DNA from: Verrucomicrobiota bacterium
GTDB taxonomy: Bacteria > Verrucomicrobiota > Verrucomicrobiia > Limisphaerales > J093
DNA length: 64,000 nt
Assembly: GCA_022710935.1 (NCBI GenBank)
Contig: JAKLFY010000018.1
Location: 31,551 to 95,550 of the forward strand
Direction: 5' to 3'
Shown here one piece after another: positions 53,559-60,160 of the stretch (position 1 is its first letter; each line of letters starts with the position of its first letter). Below the pieces are notes generated by a model. That model was not told the origin of the DNA and made no database searches. It saw nothing but the letters and a program-made list of their open reading frames with translations. Both the position numbers and the translations under genes were made by a program.

Positions 53559-54821
53559 CTACCCCGTCCGGGCTCGAACCGATGCGCGCCTGCTTTGAAG
53601 TTTGGTCGCCACGCCTGCCGCGAGGGCGTCGATTCGCGCCTGGTAATCAACCGCCGCTGCCGCCATGGTCCGGGCGCTGGCGACCACCTGGCGCGCCACA
53701 TCGCCCTCCTCCTCCTCCGTCACCACACGCTCGGCCCAGTCGTGGCAATAGCGGCATGGACCGCATCCTTCCTGACACCGATATGGCGTGTGCAAAAAGT
53801 GGTCGAGGAATCCGGTCATCGCGCGCGCCTTGACTCGAAATCCGGTCCGCCCGCCCGCGAACGCAGTCAACGGCACAGCGCCCGCGGGGGATTCTCCCCG
53901 AAGATATGTTTCCACCGTCTTGAGGAGGTTCTCCGGCCGCGCGCCACGCCCCTGAATCTTGAAATGATCGATGCCCGTCTGCGTGTAAAGATCGAGATCC
54001 TCGGGCCGAATCCATGCCGACATCAAAGCGCGGACTTTGTCTTCATGATTCTGAATCATGCACCGCGCGCCGACGTGGGACAGGGCCGAGCCGGCGTCGA
54101 GCCCTGGTTCCCGCGGACGCGAGAAATGGGCGTTCAGGTTGTAGTGGTGAGCCTTGAGCGGGCACCCCAACAGACAGAGGCTGTTGACGATCAATCCCAG
54201 TTCGAGCCCGGTGGATGCCCGGAGAGCGCGTAGCAGCGGGAAGTTGCGCGTCACGTCGATGTCGAGGGTCACCCGGTCCACCCCCAGACTGGCGAAGAAC
54301 TCGAGCTTGCGTACGGAATCGACATAGCAAATGACCGACGCCCCCACCTTCAGTCCGGGCTCGCACGCACGCGCAAACTCCATCACGAGCGGGGACGTCA
54401 CCGTGACCCGATCCGCACCGGCGTCCGCCAGGCGCCCCAGCAGGGCGCGCAACTCCCGCTGTCCGCTGTAGGTGCCTTCGTCCCCGCCCAGACAGGCCGC
54501 GTTCAACAGGTAGCTGAAAGAGAAGCCCCGACGGCGCGCCGCGCGAATCCATCGGAAGACCGCGGCATCGCCCACTCGAGGCAGAATCATTGCCGCACGT
54601 CCGGATCCGAACCGGCTGCTGGCATGCGAGCCGTAGACCTCGACCACCCGGGCCCGGTCGCCGTACCTCTCGTTCAGCCGCTCATAGCCGTCGAGCACGC
54701 CGCTGTCCCAGACGCAGGGCGCGCTGAAGCGACGCGCTCCAGTCGCGCCCGACGCCCGAGCTCCGTCTGCCCCCGGCCTGACACTCACACGTCCATCAAC
54801 GGCATCCACCCGCCAACTCAC
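53559..54821 (-). CDS. U32-peptidase-family protein in the RiPP operon
   Basis: 420 residues; the GTG at 54821 overlaps the precursor stop (GTGA), so the two are translationally coupled. The barrel resembles peptidase U32 (collagenase-like/UbiU-TrhP) proteins: SAPCVWDSGVLDGYERLNER, YGDRARVVEVYGS, LADAGADRVTVTSPLVMEFA, GLKVGASVICYVDSV and IVNSLCLLGCPLKAHHYNLN. Ten cysteines: C36, C110, C153, C165, C216, C220, C254 and a C-terminal CQEGCGPCRYC with C349, C353, C356 and C359 (eleven if C36 is counted with the rest). U32 relatives hold a 4Fe-4S cluster bound by four Cys; C216/C220/C254 could contribute to one. Some U32 proteins modify tRNA, rRNA or quinones, so protease activity is not assured. 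It may process or further modify the peptide. Confidence 0.75.
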   Translation of the reverse strand: MSWRVDAVDGRVSVRPGADGARASGATGARRFSAPCVWDSGVLDGYERLNERYGDRARVVEVYGSHASSRFGSGRAAMILPRVGDAAVFRWIRAARRRGFSFSYLLNAACLGGDEGTYSGQRELRALLGRLADAGADRVTVTSPLVMEFARACEPGLKVGASVICYVDSVRKLEFFASLGVDRVTLDIDVTRNFPLLRALRASTGLELGLIVNSLCLLGCPLKAHHYNLNAHFSRPREPGLDAGSALSHVGARCMIQNHEDKVRALMSAWIRPEDLDLYTQTGIDHFKIQGRGARPENLLKTVETYLRGESPAGAVPLTAFAGGRTGFRVKARAMTGFLDHFLHTPYRCQEGCGPCRYCHDWAERVVTEEEEGDVARQVVASARTMAAAAVDYQARIDALAAGVATKLQSRRASVRARTG

Positions 54822-55150
54822 GAGAACGCAGCGACGATCGCCACGTCGGCGATCGGGATCAGCACCGCCACCGCGGTCGTCCCCTGCTTCTTGAGTTCTT
54901 CGGCCAGGTTGTCGATCTTGCCTTGGATTTCCTGAATCTGCCGCGCCTGGATCGGCCCGAACCGAATGCCCACCTGCGCCGCGGCCGCCTGAGGATCCTT
55001 GCTCAGCAGCGCGCGGAAGGTCTCGTCGGTCAAGGCCTTTCCCATCAACATCTGCATCTTCGTCGGTGTCGGCCTGCTCAGGCGAGGCTTGGCTTTGGTG
55101 GGAGACTTCGCGCCGGCTTTTCGTGTGGGTCGCCTACTCTTTGGACTCAT
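54818..55150 (-). CDS. Putative RiPP precursor peptide
   Basis: 110 residues; ATG at 55150 with a good Shine-Dalgarno (GGAG, 6 nt spacing). Three parts: residues 1-31 are strongly basic and Pro/Lys/Arg-rich (SPKSRRPTRKAGAKSPTKAK); 32-89 are helical, with ALTDETFRALLSKDPQAAAA followed by QVGIRFGP, the FRxxLLxDPxxAxxxxGI pattern of NHLP/Franean1-type RiPP leaders; 90-110 form a hydrophobic Ala/Val/Ile-rich segment, GTTAVAVLIPIADVAIVAAF then S, as a core. Its gene overlaps the U32-like gene and is followed by five, preceded by one, cobalamin radical SAM genes. Beta-branched residues in the core are typical C-methylation sites. Processing site (near Q89-G90) and product are inferred. Confidence 0.75.
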   Translation of the reverse strand: MSPKSRRPTRKAGAKSPTKAKPRLSRPTPTKMQMLMGKALTDETFRALLSKDPQAAAAQVGIRFGPIQARQIQEIQGKIDNLAEELKKQGTTAVAVLIPIADVAIVAAFS

Positions 55151-55170
55151 GCTTCACTCCATTCGTTCTG
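55142..55170 (-). promoter_or_regulatory. Ribosome-binding site of the precursor gene
   Basis: On the minus strand GGAGTGAAGCATG puts GGAG six bases before the ATG at 55150. Internal ATGs at codons 32, 34 and 36 have no such site, which supports the long basic N-terminus being translated. The promoter itself was not identified. Confidence 0.55.
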
Positions 55171-55351
55171 GTGTTTCACCGCACTCGCCTCGGCCCGCGG
55201 ATGCCCGGTACACATCGTCCGGGAATGACTCACCGCGTGCCAGAAGCGAAAACCGCCCCGTCGTTTTGGCCGATCCATACTTTGGGAAATGTCCGCGGAC
55301 GCTAGACCGGCATCGAACCAATGCCAAGGAAATTCTCCGGTGCGGCGCGCC

Positions 55352-55492
55352 CGCCAGTGCGTCTGAAGGTTGTCGGTGGGAATCGAGTATGCGCCGCGTG
55401 GGGGCGCGCGGCCTGCACCGGCAATCTCCATCCGTTGTAGGCCCGGTGCCTTCACCGGGCGACAGAACACCGACAGCAACCCGATCCACCGC
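55352..55492. repeat. Family A REPIN-like element, full copy 3
   Basis: GTGCGTCTGAAGGTTGTCGG at the left, CGCCGCGTGGGGGCGCGCGG hairpin, GTAGGCCCGGTGCCTTCACC hairpin, and ACACCGACAGCAACCCGATC at the right. Fills most of the gap between paralog 6 and the precursor gene, where it could attenuate or stabilise transcripts. Confidence 0.75.
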
Positions 55493-55542
55493 GCGTCAGC
55501 GGCGCACCCGCGAGGGGTCGCCAGCAATCCCACGCTTCGCTC

Positions 55543-57597
55543 TCATTCCGTCCCGCGTCCGGCCCTCTTCGGTCTGGCTCCGGGCCGGACTCTCTCGCCG
55601 GTTGCAGGGGATGCGTGCGGCCCTTTGGCCGCGCCAGCCAATGTTCGCAGATAGCGGCGGACCAGGCGGCGGACACCCGGGCCAGGGTAGACGAGCCGCA
55701 TGCGCCCCATCCGGATGGTGAAGAAGACGCAGTTCGCGAAGTCGCCTCGGACAGCCGCCTGCTCGATCCTGGCCACTCCGGCGCGCAATGCGCTCAGTTC
55801 GCGGCGGACCACGGCTCGAGCGCGCTCGAAGCGACGCGCCTTGCACAAGGGCACCACGCGGTCGCACAGGTGCAGCGCGCTGTCCCGCAACGCGCAACGC
55901 ACCCGGCGCGCGAACAGCCGATCCCCGCGGCCTTCGAGCCTCGGACGCAGGAGAGCCTCCGCGCGATCCGCAAGCGCCTGGTAGCCCTCAACCACCCCCG
56001 ACCACACCGGACGAATGGCCTCGCGCGCATCGAGCGGGAGGAAACTGCCTTCGCCGTGATCCGACTCGACAGCAGCCTCCAACACCAGCGCGCGCCCGTA
56101 GACCAGCCGGTCCAGATCGTCCTCGAGCATGCGGTCGAAATCATCGAGGGCGGCCGCCCCGGGAGCGGGTTGGCAGGCGCGGACAAGCTCTCGGAACAGG
56201 CGAAATCCGCTGACTGCCAGGGCCTGTTGCCAGCGGCGATTCAGCAGTTCCTCGGGCCCGCCGCGCAGCCAGGTGCGGGGCGAGCGGCCGACGCTCACGC
56301 GCAGCGCGATGAACTCGCCGAACAGATCCCGCCAGCGCCTGTACACCTCGCGCACGCGCACGTCTTGAAACTCGAATGCAGCCGGACCGAGATACTCGGG
56401 CTCCCGCGAATGCCGGCAGGTCAGGCCGGCGGCGTCGAACTGCGCCTTGATGGGCGCGCCGCGGAACGCCATGACCTGGCTGAACGTGAAACCCTCCGCC
56501 GCATGCTCAATCCCCGCCCGCTCGATCTGGTCGAGATTCTCGTTCAGTTCCTCGATCGTGAGATGCGGATCCGCCGGGATGAGAAAATAGAGGTAGTCCA
56601 GACCGAGCCGCCGCACGACCTCCACGGCCCGCAGATTCTGCTCGCGCGTCACGCCCTTGCCGTAGAGGGCGAGTTGGCGGGGAACCCAGGACTCGATGCC
56701 CAGGCTGACGTGGAACAAACCCGCCCGCTGCAGCGCGCCCAGCACCGATTCGTCGACGCTGTCGGGACGGCAGACGATATTGAACTGCAGACCGAGACCC
56801 CGCCGTCTCAATTCCTCGCCGATGCCCAGCGCATGGGCCCGACCCTGGGCGCCCGGACCGATGAATTCGTCGTCCACGAAGTTGATGCGCCGGACGCCAT
56901 GGGCGCGGGCAAGGCCTTCGATTTCGTCCACCACACTCGAACAGCTCCGGGGCCGCCAAATGCGCCCTCGAGCAAGCCGATAAAAGGCGCGGATGCTGCA
57001 GAAGCTGCAACGGCCGTAACAGCCGCGCGTCGAAATCACAGTCGCAATCCCGTGCTCGCGCAAAAACTCGACGTAAGGATCGCGCACAGGAAAAGGCAGT
57101 TCATCCAGATCGACGATCAATGGCCGGCACGGATTGAGAATGATCGCCCCGGCCCTGCGGCAGGCCACGTTCGCGATCCCTCGCCACTCCGACCCCGTCG
57201 CCACCGCAGCCGCCAGGTCGCACAGCGCCCCTTCCCCCTCGCCGCGCACGACGGAATCGATCTCCGGATGGCGCGCAAGAAGATCCTCCGCGTGGAACGT
57301 CGCGTGGTGCCCTCCGAGTGTGATGTGCCCTCGATACCCCTCGAGCCGAAGCTTCCGAATCGCCGACAGAGTCGGGCGGATGTTGTTGTAATAAACCGTG
57401 AAGCCGACCAGACACGACGCCTCGGACGTCAGGTGTTCGAGCGTCTCTCGCAGACGCAGGCGATGAAAACTGGCGTCCACGATCCGGCCTGCAAAGCCGC
57501 GCCTCGCGAGTGTCGCCGCCAGGTAGCCCAGACCAAGATGCTCGACCTTGCTCACCAGGCCGTCGGCTGCGACGTTGGCCAATATTACGCGAAACAT
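55543..57597 (-). CDS. Cobalamin-binding radical SAM enzyme, RiPP-maturase type (paralog 6, upstream of precursor)
   Basis: 684 residues from the ATG at 57597 (MFRVILANVAADG); the longest of the six. N-terminal domain: EHLGLGYLAATLARRGFAGR, ITLGGHHATFHAEDLL. Cluster motif GCYGRCSFCSIRAF gives C193, C197 and C200. Barrel: INFVDDEFIGPGAQGRAHAL and HVSLGIESWVPRQLALYGKG. A ~120-residue helical insertion follows the barrel (about 420-600), then the shared signature FANCVFFTIRMGRMRLVYP and a basic tail (RVRPGARPKRAGRG). Its separation from the row by 392 bp and a family-A element leaves open whether it is co-transcribed with the precursor. Confidence 0.85.
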   Translation of the reverse strand: MFRVILANVAADGLVSKVEHLGLGYLAATLARRGFAGRIVDASFHRLRLRETLEHLTSEASCLVGFTVYYNNIRPTLSAIRKLRLEGYRGHITLGGHHATFHAEDLLARHPEIDSVVRGEGEGALCDLAAAVATGSEWRGIANVACRRAGAIILNPCRPLIVDLDELPFPVRDPYVEFLREHGIATVISTRGCYGRCSFCSIRAFYRLARGRIWRPRSCSSVVDEIEGLARAHGVRRINFVDDEFIGPGAQGRAHALGIGEELRRRGLGLQFNIVCRPDSVDESVLGALQRAGLFHVSLGIESWVPRQLALYGKGVTREQNLRAVEVVRRLGLDYLYFLIPADPHLTIEELNENLDQIERAGIEHAAEGFTFSQVMAFRGAPIKAQFDAAGLTCRHSREPEYLGPAAFEFQDVRVREVYRRWRDLFGEFIALRVSVGRSPRTWLRGGPEELLNRRWQQALAVSGFRLFRELVRACQPAPGAAALDDFDRMLEDDLDRLVYGRALVLEAAVESDHGEGSFLPLDAREAIRPVWSGVVEGYQALADRAEALLRPRLEGRGDRLFARRVRCALRDSALHLCDRVVPLCKARRFERARAVVRRELSALRAGVARIEQAAVRGDFANCVFFTIRMGRMRLVYPGPGVRRLVRRYLRTLAGAAKGPHASPATGERVRPGARPKRAGRGTE

Positions 57598-57714
57598 GGC
57601 CGCTCCCGCAGGGACCCGCAGGCCCGCGCCCGAGTGATCCCCCGCGAATCGGCCTGAAGCGTAGAACCCGCCGACGCCATGGATCAAGTGAATAGTCCGC
57701 CCACACCCGTTCCT

Positions 57715-57848
57715 CGGTGCATCGGGTTGTTGGCGGTGTTCTGTCGCCCGGTGAGGGCACCGGGCCTACAACGGATGGCGATTGTCGATGTAGGCCGCGT
57801 GCCCCCACGCGGCGCATGCTCGATTCCCACCGACAACCTCCAGATGCA
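57715..57848. repeat. Family A REPIN-like element, full copy 4
   Basis: GGTGCATCGGGTTGTTGGCG at the left and CCGACAACCTCCAGATGCAC at the right are inverted ends; between them are the CGCCCGGTGAGGGCACCGGG and GTAGGCCGCGTGCCCCCACG hairpins. Lies just upstream of paralog 6, in inverted orientation to copies 1 and 3. Confidence 0.75.
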
Positions 57849-57944
57849 CCAGCCGTTCCTCACCCTGTCGACTGTCTGGCGTCACGAACGGACTCGCTTC
57901 AACTCTCGGCAACAGGCGAATCGGGCAATTCTGGCCCGCGGCGG

Positions 57945-57996
57945 CGCGCATTTTGGAGTCTTCAGCTTCGCCGCGGTCACGACTGCATGAAGCATG
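57945..57996. repeat. Dispersed repeat C, copy 2
   Basis: GCGCATTTTGGAGTCTTCAG, then CTTCGCCGCGGTCACGACTG. Pairs with 51744-51793; the two copies flank most of the radical SAM locus in the same orientation. Confidence 0.6.
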
Positions 57997-58053
57997 CGGG
58001 GCAGCACACGCCATCTGTAGCCGCAATGATCGAGACGACCGGAGAGGGAAAGA

Positions 58054-58131
58054 TGGTCGGGGCGGTGAGATTTGAACTCACGACCTCTTGTACCCGAAAC
58101 AAGCGCGCTAGCCAGGCTACGCTACGCCCCG
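58054..58131 (-). tRNA. tRNA-Pro (CGG anticodon)
   Basis: 78 nt with encoded CCA. Acceptor CGGGGCG pairs with CGCCCCG, giving the C1-G72 pair and A73 that mark bacterial tRNA-Pro. Anticodon stem CTTGT/ACAAG encloses TTCGGGT, anticodon CGG with G37. T loop TTCAAAT in the GTGAG/CTCAC stem. Confidence 0.96.
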
Positions 58132-58166
58132 AACCAATGGAGGGGATTGTGCCGGCTTCCGGGTGA

Positions 58167-58436
58167 AGGGCAAGCTCTTTCGTCGAAGTCTCAAAACCGC
58201 TGCCCGCGCTCACCGGTCGAGGGTATGAAGGGTTGGCGATCCAAGAGGGGGGCACAGCGAGCCTGGAGTTTCTGCGGATCACGTTAGGGGAGGTCTCTGA
58301 GGTGGAGCGCCAGCGGGTGCGGCGACAATTGGAGGAGTATTGCGGCCAAGACACGGAGGGGATGATCTGGATTGTCGACACCTTGCGCGCGCTGGTGGGG
58401 CCAGATGCGGGAGCTTCAGCCGCTGCTTTCCGTTGA
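58167..58436 (+). pseudogene. DUF2779 C-terminal fragment
   Basis: 90 codons matching the end of DUF2779 (nuclease-like) proteins: KPLPALTGRGYEGLAIQEGG, TASLEFLRITLGEV, and RRQLEEYCGQDTEGMIWIVD followed by TLRAL. The frame begins 36 bp after tRNA-Pro with no start codon that would give a whole domain. The N-terminal ~400 residues of the family are absent. Confidence 0.55.
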
Positions 58437-58829
58437 GCGCCAACGTGCCGGATCGGACGCTTCGATGCCTCAGCCGCCTGCCACCGCCGGCAATGGTCTC
58501 GAAACGAAGCCCCCGCGGCCCATTGCCCAAAGACGAAGACACCGGGCGGCTGCCGCCCGCGCCTGAGCAACGGGCTTCACCTACATCGGTCCGGGAGGAG
58601 GGCAAGGACCCACTCTGACGATTCAATGCCCACCGGTGACGGTGTAGCCCTCGCGGCGCAAACTCTCTACCAGCCTTTGCACGGCCGAGAGCCGGGAGTT
58701 GGACGTTTCACGCTGAGCGTTTCACGTTGAGCGTTGGTTCTGGAGCGGAACGTCCAACGCGCAACTTCCAACCAGGGGCGGCTTGAAAGGGTGTCTGGAG
58801 TCGAGCATGTTGCAGCCGAGGAGGAAACA
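58437..58829. other. Fragment- and repeat-bearing gap
   Basis: Minus strand 58630-58696 reads SNSRLSAVQRLVESLRREGY and TVTGGH then a stop, like a protein's last residues (family not recognised). 58702-58740 has direct copies of GTTTCACGTTGAGC, also seen at 58930-58955; such units translate to NVQRxTLN-type tracts. GGAGGAAAC at 58819 is a ribosome-binding site for the next frame. Confidence 0.4.
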
Positions 58830-58946
58830 ATGATCACGAAGGAGTACGACCTGGAGGATCGGCTGACTGATCCGAATCTTCGCCGCCAGCGTTCGCACCG
58901 CGAAGAGCCGCAGTTTGAGCGTTGGGCGTTGAGCGTTTCACGTTGA
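58830..58946 (+). pseudogene. N-terminal remnant of a four-helix-bundle (S23/IVP) protein
   Basis: A good Shine-Dalgarno (GGAGGAAACA) precedes ATG 58830. The first residues ITKEYDLEDRLTD look like the start of the 23S-rRNA-intervening-sequence / four-helix-bundle family, then the sequence runs into GTTGAGCGTTTCAC repeat DNA. Everything after about residue 14 is unrelated. Weak on length alone. Confidence 0.35.
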
Positions 58947-59050
58947 ACGTTCGGCGCTTCGTTGGCACCCCAGCCGGCATCCTGCAGGGGCATCTCGCGC
59001 CAAAGTCCAAGCCTTGGTTCACCGTCCCGGAAATGGCATCCTGCCTCCCG

Positions 59051-59612
59051 ATGCACCGCGTGATCGCCCACCTGGACATGGACGCGTTCTTCGCCTCGGT
59101 CTGGCGCGCGTTGCCCATCAGCTTCCGAGCACGGTTAAGCCGATGCGGTCCAGGGGGCCACACTTGCGCGCCAGCGTAGCAAAACCGATTGACGGTTTTC
59201 GCCTGAGGCCAAAGCAAGAGGGCGCCGCCAATGAACGCTCAACTCGCAACCATCAACCATCAGCCAACGACCATCAGCCGAGTGCCGTCCGCCCGCGCAT
59301 GGACCGCCACAAGGAGGAGTCCGGCTTCATTCTGGAGATCATGGACGAGACGGGCGCCGTCATCGAACCGATGTCCATCGTTCCTTTCAAGAGCATCAGC
59401 GGTGAGGAGACATTCCTGCGCGACACCGAAGACCGGGGCGTGCTGCGGGCGTGTCTGCGTGGGCAAGCGGCGGAGATCGCGGCCAAGCTCAAGCGGCGTC
59501 ACCCAGCGAGGCGCATACGATCCAGGTGAAGGTGCGGTATGGCGACTTCACCACCTTGACGCGCCAGCTCAGCGTCGAGGACCCGCTCACCGAAGCCAAG
59601 GACATGTATCGG
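59051..59612 (+). pseudogene. dinB: DNA polymerase IV (DinB) pseudogene in three pieces
   Basis: Three segments in order, in different frames. 59051-59098: MHRVIAHLDMDAFFASV, the catalytic-start motif of Y-family polymerases. About 59371-59508: IVPFKSISGEETFLRDTEDR then GVLRACLRGQAAEIAAKLKR, the thumb/little-finger linker. 59511-59612: AHTIQVKVRYGDFTTLTRQL then EDPLTEAKDMYR, the little finger. The palm's second acidic motif and most of fingers and thumb are deleted. A clear large deletion plus frameshift. Confidence 0.65.
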
Positions 59613-59821
59613 CCAGCGAGGCGCCCCTCTGTCCAGCCCCAACCCTCGTTGTCACGAACAGCCCCAGCCTCTCCCCATCGCCTCTCCCCCCGCGCCTCGC
59701 TGTGTCTGGAATCCTCGCACGAGCGAAAGAGGGTGCGGCCGGGACTGAGCCCTAAAACTTGACTTGACCAGCCTGAGTTCCTGGGGGGGCGAGGATTCCA
59801 GTGGGGCGGAAGAAGCTGGTG
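59613..59821. other. Gap with a 13-bp perfect inverted repeat
   Basis: CTGGAATCCTCGC at 59706-59718 is complementary to 59789-59801. May form a hairpin or mark the ends of a lost element. No gene seen. Confidence 0.4.
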
Positions 59822-60160
59822 TCACGTCCCCTGCGACTCCTCGGTCTTGAAGTCAGCAACCTGCGCGAGCCAACGGCCCAGCAATTGGTCTTGTTTTCTT
59901 GACAACGTAATTACGAGCGGGGCGACCATCGCGGCCCGTCGGCGTCCCTTGGGTTGGGGGACCGCTCTGACCTGCGCGGATGCGGGGCTCTTGTTCCACG
60001 CGAAGAACGAGCCGGCCAACGGCGCCACGATCGCATCCGCCTCGGACGCGCGTCCTCCGCGTTCGAGGAGGGCCACGTAATCATAATCCTCGATCGCGTC
60101 GCGCAGCGGGTCAGAGACTGTTTCTCGCTTTCTGCGGTCTGAGGGTCCAATCTGCGTCAT
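59822..60160 (-). pseudogene. DUF4091-like C-terminal fragment
   Basis: Within the frame, 59984-60106 reads LRDAIEDYDYVALLERGGRA then SEADAIVAPLAG, the 'LRDGIEDYEYLxLL' motif that ends DUF4091/glycosidase-like proteins. The possible ATG at 60160 overlaps the start of the divergent GH28 gene, which argues against an intact gene. The last third has no recognisable content. Confidence 0.45.

Noticed and set aside
7525..57848. CRISPR array interpretation of the regularly seen hairpin repeats
   Set aside because: Copies are dispersed kilobases apart, not spaced with unique 30-40 bp spacers, and there are no cas genes.
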